Assembly: GCF_002262885.1 (NCBI RefSeq)
Contig: NZ_NKYF01000004.1
Location: forward strand, 394,685 to 458,684
Source of the DNA: Pseudonocardia sp. MH-G8
Lineage (GTDB): Bacteria; Actinomycetota; Actinomycetes; Mycobacteriales; Pseudonocardiaceae
DNA: 64,000 nt
Reading direction: 5' to 3'
Shown here: positions 48,934 through 57,603 of the stretch, in pieces
Layout of the letters: every line of letters begins with the position of its first letter
Position numbering within the stretch: the first letter of the stretch is position 1
The notes under the pieces: generated by a model
Seen by the model: only the letters and a program-made list of their open reading frames with translations
What the model was told of the DNA's origin: nothing
Database searches by the model: none
Made by a program: the position numbers and the translations under genes

Positions 48934-49500
48934 ATGCCTGTCGAGCGTGATCCGGTCGAGCTCGAGGCTCGATCGGAAGGGCGCTACGTACTCGCCCCGG
49001 TAAGGACCGCAGACGCCGAGTGGCTACGACGGGCGGAGCCCAGCCCGGAGGTCGAGGGAGCATCGGCGCGCGTCCTCGATCGGCACGGATCCTACTTCCA
49101 TCACGTGATCGTCCAGGGAAAACGCTGCTCGACCAGCACGGACCTGCTGCGCACACTCGGCGATGCGCTGGAGTTCCCCAGCTACTACGGGATGAACTGG
49201 GACGCCTTGGACGAGTGCCTGAGGGAACTGTTCGTCGTTTCCGAAGGTGGACTCGGGAGCTACTACGGGGACCGCCCGGGCCGACGGGAAAGAAGTCTCG
49301 TACTTGTCGTGGCCGACGCGGAGCACCTTCTCGAGCAGGAGTCGACCCGAGATTACGAAACGTTGCTGAGAATACTCCGCAGGGTCGCTGACGGATCGCC
49401 GGACCTCTGGGGCGGAGATACTCCACTCGGGAAGCTATTCGTCCTGTTCTCCCTCGATCCCACTGCTCCACCCGGCGCTCACTACCACCTCTCGGCCTGA
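48934..49500 (+). CDS. Barstar-family RNase-inhibitor-like protein
   Basis: The 188-residue protein has a 65-residue N-terminal extension and a barstar domain: VIVQGKRCSTSTDLLRTLGD, ALEFPSYYGMNWDALDECLR (the conserved YYGxNWDAL signature) and DYETLLRILRRVADGS. Barstar binds and blocks secreted barnase-like RNases in the cytoplasm. No RNase gene is nearby. Codon use is less G+C-biased than in neighbours (for example CTATTC and GAAACG codons), which suggests transfer. ATG 48934 has AAGGAGG upstream. Confidence 0.88.
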   Translation: MPVERDPVELEARSEGRYVLAPVRTADAEWLRRAEPSPEVEGASARVLDRHGSYFHHVIVQGKRCSTSTDLLRTLGDALEFPSYYGMNWDALDECLRELFVVSEGGLGSYYGDRPGRRERSLVLVVADAEHLLEQESTRDYETLLRILRRVADGSPDLWGGDTPLGKLFVLFSLDPTAPPGAHYHLSA

Positions 49501-49507
49501 ACCGGGC

Positions 49508-50302
49508 TCAGCTCGGATTCGGCCCCGCCAGCAGGTCCAGCTGCACCGGCTCCCGCACCTCCTCCGGCGGCAGCTCCTCCAGCAGCTGGGCTCCGTTGTT
49601 GCGCACGCTGTTGACCAGCGGCGACACCGGCCGCAGCTGCAGCTGCCCGATCAGCTCCAGCGACGGCGGGGCGATCAGCGACGCCACGGACTCGGCGTCC
49701 GAGCCGGTATCCGGGTCGAGCCAGGCGTCCCAGGCGTCGGACGGCAGGACCAGCGGCATCCGGTCGTGGATCTGCGCGAGCGGGCCCACGGCCTCGGTGG
49801 TGAGCACGGAGGCGGTCACGAGGCCGTTGGGGTACTCCTCGTCGGGGTCGTCCTTGGGCTTCCAGAACTCCCACAGACCGGCCATCGCGAGCGAACGGCC
49901 GTCGGCGTAGTGCGTGTAGTAGGGCTGCTTGTGCTCGGGGCCGCGCTGCCACTCGAACCAGCCGTCGGCGGGGATGAGGCAGCGGCGGGAGTTCAGCGCG
50001 CGGCGGAACGCGGGCTTCGTGGCCGCGGACTCCGACCGCGCGTTGATCATGCGCGCACCCGACTTCGGGTCCTTCGACCAGGACGGCACAAGCCCCCACC
50101 GGACCATCCGCAGCGTGCGCTCCGTGCGGTCCGGATCCGGCGTGCCCTCGGCGTCGCGGGGGTGTCGCTCGACGACGGTGACGATCTGCTTCGTCGGAGC
50201 CACGTTGTAGTCGGCCGTCGCTGCGCCGTCGGTGGCGTCGACGGCCCGGAACTCGTCGGCGAGGTCCGCGGGGGCCTTGATGGAGGCGTATCGGCCGCAC
50301 AT
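49508..50302 (-). CDS. yedK: SOS response-associated protein YedK/HMCES-like
   Basis: The 264-residue protein begins MCGRYASIK with the catalytic Cys2 exposed after Met removal, then [62 protein letters not shown] and IHDRMPLVL. These are the SRAP-domain signatures; Cys2 cross-links to abasic sites in single-stranded DNA. ATG 50302 is set by the MCGRY start. Neighbour of aroA, as I recall for M. tuberculosis. Confidence 0.94.
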   Translation of the reverse strand: MCGRYASIKAPADLADEFRAVDATDGAATADYNVAPTKQIVTVVERHPRDAEGTPDPDRTERTLRMVRWGLVPSWSKDPKSGARMINARSESAATKPAFRRALNSRRCLIPADGWFEWQRGPEHKQPYYTHYADGRSLAMAGLWEFWKPKDDPDEEYPNGLVTASVLTTEAVGPLAQIHDRMPLVLPSDAWDAWLDPDTGSDAESVASLIAPPSLELIGQLQLRPVSPLVNSVRNNGAQLLEELPPEEVREPVQLDLLAGPNPS

Positions 50303-50396
50303 GCCCCCATCGTTGCAGCCGGGCCCGACGAAACGCACTCTCGCCGGTACCTGCATGCGTTCGCCGCCTTCTGCGGCCGTCCCCGGTCCGAGCGGC

Positions 50397-50463
50397 CATG
50401 ATCAGCGTGTCGGCGCGAGAACGGGCGAAATCCACCCGCGAACGCGCCGACACGGTGATCATG
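50397..50463. repeat. 21-bp inverted repeat between yedK and aroA
   Basis: Arms 50397-50417 (CATGATCAGCGTGTCGGCG...) and 50443-50463 match at 20 of 21 positions around a 25-nt loop. It ends 60 bp before aroA. Its outermost ATGATCA word recalls the inverted repeat at 38279 and the GATCAT ends of the repeat at 1301. Confidence 0.7.
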
Positions 50464-50523
50464 AGGTTGGGAACCAGGCCGCGCCGTGTCCGGGATCCAA
50501 CCGGCATGCGGAATCATGGTGTC

Positions 50524-51792
50524 GTGACCGCAGCCTGGCCCGCCCCGCACGCCACCGCGCCCGTCCACGGCCGGGTGAGCGTGCCGGGCTCCAAGTCCGT
50601 GACCAACCGCGCCCTGCTGCTGGCGGCGCTCTCGGGCGGTGCGTGCACCGTCGACGGGGCGCCCGCGTCCCGCGACACCGCGCTCATGGTCGGGGCGCTG
50701 CGGGCGCTGGGTGTCGCGGTCGAGGCCGACGGCGAACGGATCGTGTTCGGCGGGCACGGCGGGCTGCGGGGCGGCGGCAGCGTCGACTGCGGCCTCGCGG
50801 GCACCGTGATGCGCTTCGTGCCGCCCGCGGCGGCACTCGCCGACGGCCCGGTGTCGTTCGACGGCGACCCGCGCGCCCGGGAACGTCCCATGGACACCGT
50901 GCTGGACGCGCTGCGCGCCCTCGGCGCCCGCATCGACGGCTCCGCCCTCCCGTTCGTCCTGCACGGCACCGGCGGGCTCGCCGGCGGTGACGTGGTGATC
51001 GACGCCTCGGCGTCCTCGCAGTTCGTGTCGGGGTTGCTGCTGTCCGGCGCCCGCTACGACAAGGGCCTCACGGTCCACCACGACGGCAAGCCGGTGCCCT
51101 CGCTGCCGCACATCGAGATGACGGTCGCCATGCTGCGCGAGGCGGGGGTCGAGGTCGACGACGCCGAGCCCAACACGTGGCGCGTGACCCCCGGCCCGAT
51201 CGCGGCGCGCGACTGGGCCGTCGAGCCGGACCTGTCCAACGCCGCCGTGTTCCTGGCCGCCGCGGCCCTCACCGGCGGCGAGGTCACCGTCGCGGGCTGG
51301 CCGGGCGGCTCCACCCAGCCGGGCGCCGAGATCCTCTCCGTCCTCGAGCAGGCGGGCTGCACCGTCACCCCCGGCCCGGACGGCATGACCGTGCGGGGGC
51401 CGTCCGAGCTCGCCGGCGTGGACGTCGACCTGCACGACGCCAGCGAGCTCACGCCGGCCGTCGCCGCCGTCGCCGCGTTGGCCACCTCCCCGTCGCGCAT
51501 CCGGGGCGTCGCCCACATCCGCGGTCACGAGACCGACCGGCTGGCCGCGCTGGCCACCGAGCTGACCGCGCTCGGCGGGGACGTCATCGAGACCCCGGAC
51601 GGGCTGGAGATCCGGCCCGCGCCGCTCACCGCGCGGGCGGACCGGCCGTGGCGGGCCTACGCCGACCACCGGATGGCCACCGCGGGTGCGCTCGTCGGGC
51701 TGGCCGTGCCCGGGGTGGCCGTCGACGACATCGGCGCCACCGACAAGACCATCCCCGACTTCCCGGCCCGCTGGACGGCGCTGCTCGGGTGA
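50524..51792 (+). CDS. aroA: 3-phosphoshikimate 1-carboxyvinyltransferase (EPSP synthase)
   Basis: The 422-residue enzyme has [20 protein letters not shown] (shikimate-3-phosphate site), [20 protein letters not shown] in place of the class [52 protein letters not shown] and [15 protein letters not shown]. It makes EPSP for aromatic amino acid synthesis. The AGT segment with Val and Phe near the canonical Arg position is an actinobacterial variant. GTG 50524 is chosen; in-frame ATG 50509 is possible. Coupled to rsgA by GTGA. Confidence 0.95.
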   Translation: MTAAWPAPHATAPVHGRVSVPGSKSVTNRALLLAALSGGACTVDGAPASRDTALMVGALRALGVAVEADGERIVFGGHGGLRGGGSVDCGLAGTVMRFVPPAAALADGPVSFDGDPRARERPMDTVLDALRALGARIDGSALPFVLHGTGGLAGGDVVIDASASSQFVSGLLLSGARYDKGLTVHHDGKPVPSLPHIEMTVAMLREAGVEVDDAEPNTWRVTPGPIAARDWAVEPDLSNAAVFLAAAALTGGEVTVAGWPGGSTQPGAEILSVLEQAGCTVTPGPDGMTVRGPSELAGVDVDLHDASELTPAVAAVAALATSPSRIRGVAHIRGHETDRLAALATELTALGGDVIETPDGLEIRPAPLTARADRPWRAYADHRMATAGALVGLAVPGVAVDDIGATDKTIPDFPARWTALLG

Positions 51793-52787
51793 GTCCCCGC
51801 GAGTACGACGAGACCGACGTCCGGGTCCGGCCCGGTCGCCGGGGCTCGCGGCCGCGCAGCAAGCGCCGCCCGGAGCACGCGGACGCGTCGGAGGCGATGG
51901 TCACCGCCGTCGACCGCGGCCGCTGGACCTGCGCCCCCGAGGGCGACGCGGCCCGCCCGCCGGTCGTCGCGATGCGGGCCCGGGAGCTCGGGCGCACACC
52001 GATCGTCGTGGGTGACCGGGTGGACCTGGTGGGCGACCTCTCCGGCGCCGTCGACACGCTCGCGCGCATCGTGCGCGTGCAGGAACGGCGCACGGTCCTG
52101 CGGCGCACGGCCGACGACAGCGACCCCTACGAGCGCGTGGTCGTGGCGAACGCCGAGCAGCTCATCATCGTGACGGCGGTGGCCGACCCGGTGCCGCGCA
52201 CCGGGTTCGTGGACCGCTGCCTGGTGGCCGCCTACGCGGGCGGGTTGACGCCGGTGCTGTGCCTGACCAAGGCCGACCTCGCCGATGCGGAGCCGTTCGC
52301 CGCGCAGTACCGCGACCTGGACCTGCCCGTCGTGGTCACCCGGCGCGACCGCGATCCGGCGCCGCTCGCCGAGGTGCTCGTGGGACGGGTGTCCGCGCTG
52401 GTCGGGCACTCCGGCGTCGGCAAGTCCACGCTGGTCAACGCGCTCGTGCCGGAGGCCAGCAGGGCCGTGGGCGTCGTCTCCGCCGTCGGCAAGGGCCGGC
52501 ACACGACCACAGCGGCGCTCGCCCTCCCACTGCCCGACGAGCGCGGCGCCGGCTGGGTGGTCGACACGCCGGGCATCCGCTCGTTCGGGCTCGCCCACGT
52601 CACCGCCGACGACGTGCCCGCGGCGTTCGACGACCTCGCGGAGGCGATCGAGGACTGCCCGCGCGGCTGCGGACACCTCGGGCCGCCGGCGGACCCGGAG
52701 TGCGCGCTCGACACCCTCGTGGCCGACGGCAAGCTCGGTCCCGGCCGGCTCGCCGCGCTGCGCCGGGTCCTGGTGGCCCTGCACTGA
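51789..52787 (+). CDS. rsgA: Ribosome small-subunit-dependent GTPase RsgA
   Basis: The 332-residue circularly permuted GTPase has G4 LTKAD (159-163) before G1 GHSGVGKST (206-214), G2 region [10 protein letters not shown]3 DTPGIRSFG and a C-terminal zinc site ([17 protein letters not shown]). It assists 30S maturation. The basic N terminus ([17 protein letters not shown]) is characteristic of actinobacterial members. Translationally coupled to aroA. Confidence 0.94.
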   Translation: MSPREYDETDVRVRPGRRGSRPRSKRRPEHADASEAMVTAVDRGRWTCAPEGDAARPPVVAMRARELGRTPIVVGDRVDLVGDLSGAVDTLARIVRVQERRTVLRRTADDSDPYERVVVANAEQLIIVTAVADPVPRTGFVDRCLVAAYAGGLTPVLCLTKADLADAEPFAAQYRDLDLPVVVTRRDRDPAPLAEVLVGRVSALVGHSGVGKSTLVNALVPEASRAVGVVSAVGKGRHTTTAALALPLPDERGAGWVVDTPGIRSFGLAHVTADDVPAAFDDLAEAIEDCPRGCGHLGPPADPECALDTLVADGKLGPGRLAALRRVLVALH

Positions 52788-52857
52788 CCGCGGCGAGGTG
52801 GCAGGCTCGTAGCAGGTGCCACACGGAACGCCGTCTCGACGGCCGGAGCGGAGGCAG

Positions 52858-53250
52858 ATGGACGCAGAGCGCTCGCCCCTGCGCGTCGGCCACGCCGAGC
52901 GCACGGCGGCGTTGCAGGCCCTCGACGAGCACCTCGCGGCGGGCCGCCTGGACGTCGACGAGTACGCGGACCGGTCGGCCGCCGCGGCCGCCGCCGTGGT
53001 CGCGGCCGATCTGGCCGCCCTGTTCACCGACCTGCCCGAGCCGCACCCGCCGCTGCCAGGCGGCCCGAAGGTACCGCCGCCGGGCGAGGTCGCTGCGCCG
53101 CAGCCGGCTCCGGTGCAGCGCTGGGAACCGCCGCTCATGGGCGTGGTGCTGGTCCTCGCGATCGGGCTGTTCCTGCTGACCCGGCAAGGAGTGCTGATAC
53201 TGCTGATCCCGCTGGTCGCGGTGTTGCTCTGGACCCGTCGGCGCCGCTAG
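52858..53250 (+). CDS. DUF1707 membrane protein
   Basis: The 130-residue protein has the DUF1707 box (LRVGHAERTAALQALDEHLA, AGRLDVDEYADRSAAAAAAV, then LAALFTDLPEPHP), a proline-rich linker and a C-terminal membrane segment (PLMGVVLVLAIGLFLL, then GVLILLIPLVAVLLW). Function unknown; common in actinobacteria. ATG 52858 follows GGAGCGGAGG. Its stop overlaps the convergent gene by 4 bp. Confidence 0.87.
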   Translation: MDAERSPLRVGHAERTAALQALDEHLAAGRLDVDEYADRSAAAAAAVVAADLAALFTDLPEPHPPLPGGPKVPPPGEVAAPQPAPVQRWEPPLMGVVLVLAIGLFLLTRQGVLILLIPLVAVLLWTRRRR

Positions 53251-53753
53251 CCGACCTCCACCAGGAACGCCACCTCGGAGGGGTCGTACCAGGCCAGCTC
53301 GTGGTCCTCGGCCTCGCCGACGAGGAACTCGGCGTCGAGGTCGCCCATGTCGGCGGCGTCGACCGCGCCGGAGGCCTGGCGCACCGCGTACGCGGCCTCC
53401 TCGGTGTCGACGTGCACCGCGGCGATCGACTCGAACGGCACGGACCCGGCGATGCGCACGACGCCGTCGTCGAGGTCGGGGCGCAACGTGACCTCGTCAA
53501 GGTCGGCGGCCACCACCACGCGGCGGGCCGGGGTGGTGTCCTCCCCCAGCCCGAACTCGACCGAGAGCAGCCGCAGCGAGGCCCGCGCCGCCTGGTTCAT
53601 CGCGGCGTACTCGAGCTCCTCGTCGTCGCCGGTGGTGTAGGCCTCGCGCAGCGCCGGGGTGAGGGCGAACGCGGTGCCGCCGATCGGGTCGAGAACACCG
53701 TTCTTGACCAGCGAACGGAGCATCGGCCAGGTGGCCGGAACGTAGATGCGCAT
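53247..53753 (-). CDS. Conserved actinobacterial protein (DUF6912-like)
   Basis: The 168-residue acidic protein begins MRIYVPATWPMLRSLVKNGV and contains AYTTGDDEELEYAAMNQAAR and DLDAEFLVGEAEDHELAWYD. This pattern matches DUF6912 proteins as I remember them. No catalytic motif, signal or membrane segment. It lies 4 nt behind the WS/DGAT gene on the same strand and may be co-transcribed. Confidence 0.75.
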   Translation of the reverse strand: MRIYVPATWPMLRSLVKNGVLDPIGGTAFALTPALREAYTTGDDEELEYAAMNQAARASLRLLSVEFGLGEDTTPARRVVVAADLDEVTLRPDLDDGVVRIAGSVPFESIAAVHVDTEEAAYAVRQASGAVDAADMGDLDAEFLVGEAEDHELAWYDPSEVAFLVEVG

Positions 53754-53757
53754 CGGA

Positions 53758-55167
53758 TCAGGCCACCGTCGTCAGGAGCTCGTCGAGCGACTCGTCGACC
53801 AGCCCGGCCAGCACGTCGACATCGGGCATCGCGTCGCGGTCGCCGTTGAACCCGTAGTAGACGCCACCGTCGTAGGAGGTGAGCCCGATGGCCAGCGCCT
53901 GCCCCTTCGCCAGCGGCACCACGGGGAACATCTCGAGCATCCGGGCGCCTGCGGCGTACAGCGGGAACTGCGGTCCCGGCACGTTCGTCACCACCAAGTT
54001 GAAGATCCGCTTCGAGAACCCGCTCGCGGCGCGTGCCCCCAAGGCGTGCAGCGTAGGCGGCGCGAACCCGCCGATCCGGACCAGGGTATCGGCGCCGACG
54101 GACTGGCCGCCCGACGTGTGCTCGCGCATCGCGTGCGTGACGTGGTGCAGGCGCACGACAGGGCTGGGCTCCCCGACCGGCAGGTCCACCAGGAACGACG
54201 ACACGCGGTTGCCCAACGACCCGGCCGCTGCGGAGCTCGGCACGTCCGCCTCCCCGCGCACCGACAGCGGCACCATCGCCCGCACGGTGGACGACGGGGT
54301 GACCGGCTCGCCCCGGGAGAGCAGCCAGTTGCGCAGCGCGCCCGCCACGACGCTCAGGACGACGTCGTTCACGCTGCAGCCGTGCGCCGCCCGCACGCGG
54401 CGGTAGTCCTCCAGCTCGGTGCGGGCGACCGCGAACCGGCGCTGTGTGGAGATCCCCACGTTGAGCGGGGTGCCGGGGGCCGGGCGGCTCGCCGTCCAGG
54501 CCATCGAGAACAGCGTGCCGGCGGCACCGGTGATCTTCCCCACGGTGGCCATGGCGTCGCCGGTGGCCACACGCACGTTGTCGACGATCTCCCCGGGCCG
54601 CGCCACCGCCTCCGCGACCGCCTCGAGCACCAGCTCCGCGCCCGACGGCTCCGGGCGGGGCATCCACAGGTCCTCGGGCACCACCCGTGGCTCGGACGAG
54701 ACGTCCAGGAGCACCTGGCCGATGTCGATCGCACTGGTGCCGTCGACCATCGCCTGGTGGGTCTTCGTGACGACCGCGGTGCGGCCCCGCGCCAGCCCTT
54801 CGACCAGGTACATCTCCCAGAGCGGGCGCGTGTGGTCGAGCGGGCGCGACATCAACCGGGCGACGAGCTCGGTGAGCTGCTCGTCCGAGCCGGGCTTCGG
54901 CAGCGCGGAGCGCCGCACGTGGTAGGCCACGTCGAAGTCGGGGTCGTCGATCCACACCGGTCGGGCGAGGTTGCCCGGCACGTGGCGGACCTTCTGCCGG
55001 TAGCGCGGCACGAGCGCGATGCGCTGCTCGATCAGGCCCACGAGCCGGTCGTAGTCGAACCCGGCCCGCGGCCGCCGGAAGACCGAGACCGCGCCGACGT
55101 GCATCGGCGTGGTCGGCGCCTCGAGGTAGAGGAACGAGGCATCGAGGGCGGAGAGCCGGGGCGGCAT
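53758..55167 (-). CDS. WS/DGAT-type O-acyltransferase with HQ variant of the HHxxxDG motif
   Basis: The 469-residue protein has the family start LSALDASFLYLEAPTTPMHV, the acyltransferase motif as KTHQAMVDG (His137, Gln138, Asp142, Gly143), NDVVLSVVAGALRNWLLSRG and PLYAAGARMLEMFPVVPLAK. These enzymes form triacylglycerol or wax ester. The canonical second His, held to be the catalytic base, is Gln here, as in some mycobacterial paralogues, so activity needs testing. The promoter is unusual: the TAGGAT hexamer overlaps the divergent promoter of the methyltransferase gene. Confidence 0.9.
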   Translation of the reverse strand: MPPRLSALDASFLYLEAPTTPMHVGAVSVFRRPRAGFDYDRLVGLIEQRIALVPRYRQKVRHVPGNLARPVWIDDPDFDVAYHVRRSALPKPGSDEQLTELVARLMSRPLDHTRPLWEMYLVEGLARGRTAVVTKTHQAMVDGTSAIDIGQVLLDVSSEPRVVPEDLWMPRPEPSGAELVLEAVAEAVARPGEIVDNVRVATGDAMATVGKITGAAGTLFSMAWTASRPAPGTPLNVGISTQRRFAVARTELEDYRRVRAAHGCSVNDVVLSVVAGALRNWLLSRGEPVTPSSTVRAMVPLSVRGEADVPSSAAAGSLGNRVSSFLVDLPVGEPSPVVRLHHVTHAMREHTSGGQSVGADTLVRIGGFAPPTLHALGARAASGFSKRIFNLVVTNVPGPQFPLYAAGARMLEMFPVVPLAKGQALAIGLTSYDGGVYYGFNGDRDAMPDVDVLAGLVDESLDELLTTVA

Positions 55168-55173
55168 CCCCCG

Positions 55174-55183
55174 ATCCTAGGCT
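55174..55183. promoter_or_regulatory. Overlapping divergent leaderless promoters (shared CCTAGG)
   Basis: ATCCTAGGCT contains TAGGAT on the minus strand (55174-55179) and TAGGCT on the plus strand (55178-55183). Each hexamer ends 6 nt before its start codon (minus ATG 55167, plus ATG 55190). The whole intergenic region is 22 bp. Confidence 0.75.
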
Positions 55184-55189
55184 CGGTGC

Positions 55190-55945
55190 ATGAGCGGCGA
55201 GCGGTCCCCGAAAGACACCTTCATCACCGTCTACGGCCGCAAGCCGGTACTCGAGGCACTCGATGACCGGGCGCTGCGGGTGGACAAGGTCGTGCTCGCC
55301 GAGGGTCTGCGCGGCCAACCCGTGCAGGCCATCCTCGACAGCGCCCGCAAGCGCGGGGTGCCGGTGCAGCGGGCGACGGCGCACCGCGTCAAGGTGTTGG
55401 CCGGCAACGGGCGGCACGACCAGGGCGTGCTCGCCGACGTCGTCGCGCCGCGGATGGCACCGGTCGCCGAGTTCACCGGCGCGCTGGCACCCGGCGCGCC
55501 CGCCGCCGTGCTCGTGCTGGACCGGCTCACCAACCCCGCCAACGTCGGGATGATCCTGCGCAGTGCCACCGCGGCGGGCCTGGACGGGGTGCTGCTGCCC
55601 CGCCGCGGCCTGCCGGCGATCGACCCGCTGGTGGTCAAGGCGTCGGCCGGCGTCGCGTTCCGGGCGCCCGTGCTGCGATCGGCCACCGTCGAGGAGGGCT
55701 GCGCCGCGCTCGCCGACGCCGGGTTCGCCCTGTACGGCCTGGACGCCGGCGGCAACTCCCTGCTCGACGCCACGCTGCCCGACCGCGTGGCGCTCGTGCT
55801 GGGCAACGAGACCGACGGCCTGTCCGAATCGGTCCGCCCGCTGCTGGACGGCCTGCTCGCGATCCCGATGCACGGCGGGGTCGAGTCCCTCGGCGTGGCC
55901 AGCGCCGGCGCCGTCGCCGCGTTCGAGCTCTCCCGGCGGTGTTGA
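55190..55945 (+). CDS. TrmH/SpoU-family RNA 2'-O-methyltransferase
   Basis: The 251-residue protein has an N-terminal substrate-binding domain (ITVYGRKPVLEALDDRALRV) and the SPOUT trefoil-knot motifs: LDRLTNPANVGMILRSATAA (motif 1), VALVLGNETDGLS (motif 2) and IPMHGGVESLGVASAGAVAA (motif 3). It methylates a ribose in rRNA or tRNA; the target cannot be assigned. It shares a 22-bp divergent promoter region with the WS/DGAT gene. Confidence 0.9.
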   Translation: MSGERSPKDTFITVYGRKPVLEALDDRALRVDKVVLAEGLRGQPVQAILDSARKRGVPVQRATAHRVKVLAGNGRHDQGVLADVVAPRMAPVAEFTGALAPGAPAAVLVLDRLTNPANVGMILRSATAAGLDGVLLPRRGLPAIDPLVVKASAGVAFRAPVLRSATVEEGCAALADAGFALYGLDAGGNSLLDATLPDRVALVLGNETDGLSESVRPLLDGLLAIPMHGGVESLGVASAGAVAAFELSRRC

Positions 55946-55991
55946 ACTGCCTCCGCTTCGCTCGGCGGGCCCGCTCTGACGGCGGGCGAAA

Positions 55992-55997
55992 TAGGCT
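55992..55997 (+). promoter_or_regulatory. -10 element of the alpha-hydroxy-acid oxidase gene
   Basis: TAGGCT ends 6 nt before ATG 56004; leaderless mRNA predicted. Confidence 0.55.
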
Positions 55998-56003
55998 GAC
56001 CAC

Positions 56004-57224
56004 ATGGTCCAGCGTCGGTTGCCCCGCCCCTCCGAGCTCCGTCCGCTGCTGCGCCCCGCGCCGTTCGTGCGCGACGCCGACGAGCGCCGGCTGCGGCGCG
56101 CCGCGAGCATCGCCGACCTGCGCACGATCGCACGGCGCCGCACCCCGCGCGCCGTCTTCGACTACACCGACGGGGCCGCGGACGGCGAGCTGTCGCTGAA
56201 CCGGGCCCGCCGCGCGTTCGCCCGGATCGAGTTCCACCCCACGGTGCTGCGCGACGTCTCCGCCACCGACACCACGCGCGAGATCCTCGGCGAGCGCGCC
56301 GCGCTGCCGTTCGCGTTCGCCCCCACCGGCTTCACGCGGATGATGCACCACGAGGGCGAGCGGGCCGTCGCGTCGGTCGCCCAGCAGGTCGGGATCCCCT
56401 ACACGCTCTCGACGATGGGCACCACCACGATCGAGGACGTGGCCGCGGCCGCACCGGATGCCCGCAAGTGGTTCCAGCTCTACATCTGGCGCGACCGCGC
56501 CCACGCCGCGGACCTGGTCCAGCGGGCGGCCGCGTGCGGGTACGACACGCTGATGCTGACCGTCGACACGCCCGTGGGCGGGGCGCGGCTGCGCGACGTG
56601 CGCAACGGGATGTCGATCCCGCCCGCGCTGTCGCTGCGCACCTTCGCCGACGGTGCGCTGCACCCGCACTGGTGGTTCAACATGTTGACCACGGAGCCGC
56701 TGAACTTCGCCAGCCTCGGGTCGACCGAGGGCACCGTCGCCGAGCTGATCAATCGGGTGTTCGACCCGGCGCTCACGATGGACGACGTCGAGTGGCTCCG
56801 CGGCGCCTGGTCCGGGAAGCTCGTGATCAAGGGCATCCAGAGCGTCGAGGACGCCGCCCGCGTGGTCGACGCCGGGGCCGACGCGGTGCTGCTGTCCAAC
56901 CACGGGGGGCGCCAGCTCGACCGTGCTCCGGTGCCGCTGGAGCTCGTCGAGCCCACCGTGCAGGCCGTCGGCGATCGCGCCGAGGTGTTCGTCGACACCG
57001 GCATCGTCCACGGCGCCGACGTGCTCGCCGCCGTCGCGCTCGGTGCCCGCGCGGCCCTGATCGGACGGGCGTACCTGTACGGGCTGATGGCGGGCGGCCG
57101 GGTCGGTGTGGAGAAGGCCGTCTCGATCCTGGCGGGAGAGATCGTGCGGACCCTCCAGCTGATCGGGGTGAACAGCGTCGACGAGCTCCGCCCGTCGCAC
57201 GTCCATCTTCGTCCGAACGGGTGA
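56004..57224 (+). CDS. FMN-dependent alpha-hydroxy-acid oxidase/dehydrogenase (LldD-like)
   Basis: The 406-residue TIM-barrel flavoenzyme has FDYTDGAADGELSLNRARRA (active-site Tyr), FAPTGFTRMMHHEGERAVAS, FQLYIWRDR, MLTVDTPVGGARLRDVRNGM, LVIKGIQSVEDAARVVDAGA (Lys contacting flavin) and LLSNHGGRQLDRAP with the catalytic His. It oxidises L-lactate or a similar 2-hydroxy acid; electron acceptor (O2, quinone or mycofactocin-type) is not evident. Predicted leaderless. No lactate permease nearby. Confidence 0.9.
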   Translation: MVQRRLPRPSELRPLLRPAPFVRDADERRLRRAASIADLRTIARRRTPRAVFDYTDGAADGELSLNRARRAFARIEFHPTVLRDVSATDTTREILGERAALPFAFAPTGFTRMMHHEGERAVASVAQQVGIPYTLSTMGTTTIEDVAAAAPDARKWFQLYIWRDRAHAADLVQRAAACGYDTLMLTVDTPVGGARLRDVRNGMSIPPALSLRTFADGALHPHWWFNMLTTEPLNFASLGSTEGTVAELINRVFDPALTMDDVEWLRGAWSGKLVIKGIQSVEDAARVVDAGADAVLLSNHGGRQLDRAPVPLELVEPTVQAVGDRAEVFVDTGIVHGADVLAAVALGARAALIGRAYLYGLMAGGRVGVEKAVSILAGEIVRTLQLIGVNSVDELRPSHVHLRPNG

Positions 57225-57268
57225 CAGCTGAAGCAGCGCGGACGGGCGCGAGGGTCCATGGTGGGGGC

Positions 57269-57496
57269 ATGGGTTTCATGGACAAGGCCAAGGACATGCT
57301 GAGTCAGCACGACGACAAGGTCGACCAGGGGCTCGACAAGGCGGGGGAGGCGGCGAAGGGCCGCTTCGCCGGCCACGAGGAGCACATCGACCAGGGCGTC
57401 GACCACCTCCAGGGGGCCACGGGCGGCGGTGACACCACCCAGGCTCCGCCTCCGGAGGAGTCGGGCGAGCAGCCGCCCCCGCCCCCGCCGCAGTGA
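57269..57496 (+). CDS. MT0933-like antitoxin homologue
   Basis: The 75-residue hydrophilic protein begins MGFMDKAKDMLSQHDDKVDQ and continues GLDKAGEAAKGRFAGHEEHI, the pattern of the small antitoxin family typified by M. tuberculosis Rv0909, followed by a proline-rich tail (EQPPPPPPQ). In Rv0909-Rv0910 the partner is an SRPBCC-like toxin encoded next door; no such gene is adjacent here. It could be an orphan with another role. A terminator-like hairpin follows 30 nt after the stop. Confidence 0.75.
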   Translation: MGFMDKAKDMLSQHDDKVDQGLDKAGEAAKGRFAGHEEHIDQGVDHLQGATGGGDTTQAPPPEESGEQPPPPPPQ

Positions 57497-57525
57497 CACA
57501 CTGACCCAGGACTGACCGGACCGAG

Positions 57526-57586
57526 CCGGCCGGAGCACTCCCACCCCGCGCCGAACGACGACGCGGACGAGGAGCGCTCCGGCCGG
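57526..57586. terminator. Hairpin between the antitoxin homologue and HAD genes
   Basis: CCGGCCGGAGC (57526-57536) and GCTCCGGCCGG (57576-57586) pair perfectly over 11 bp with a 39-nt loop that can itself fold. Confidence 0.5.
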
Positions 57587-57603
57587 TCCGCGCTCCGGGA
57601 CGT

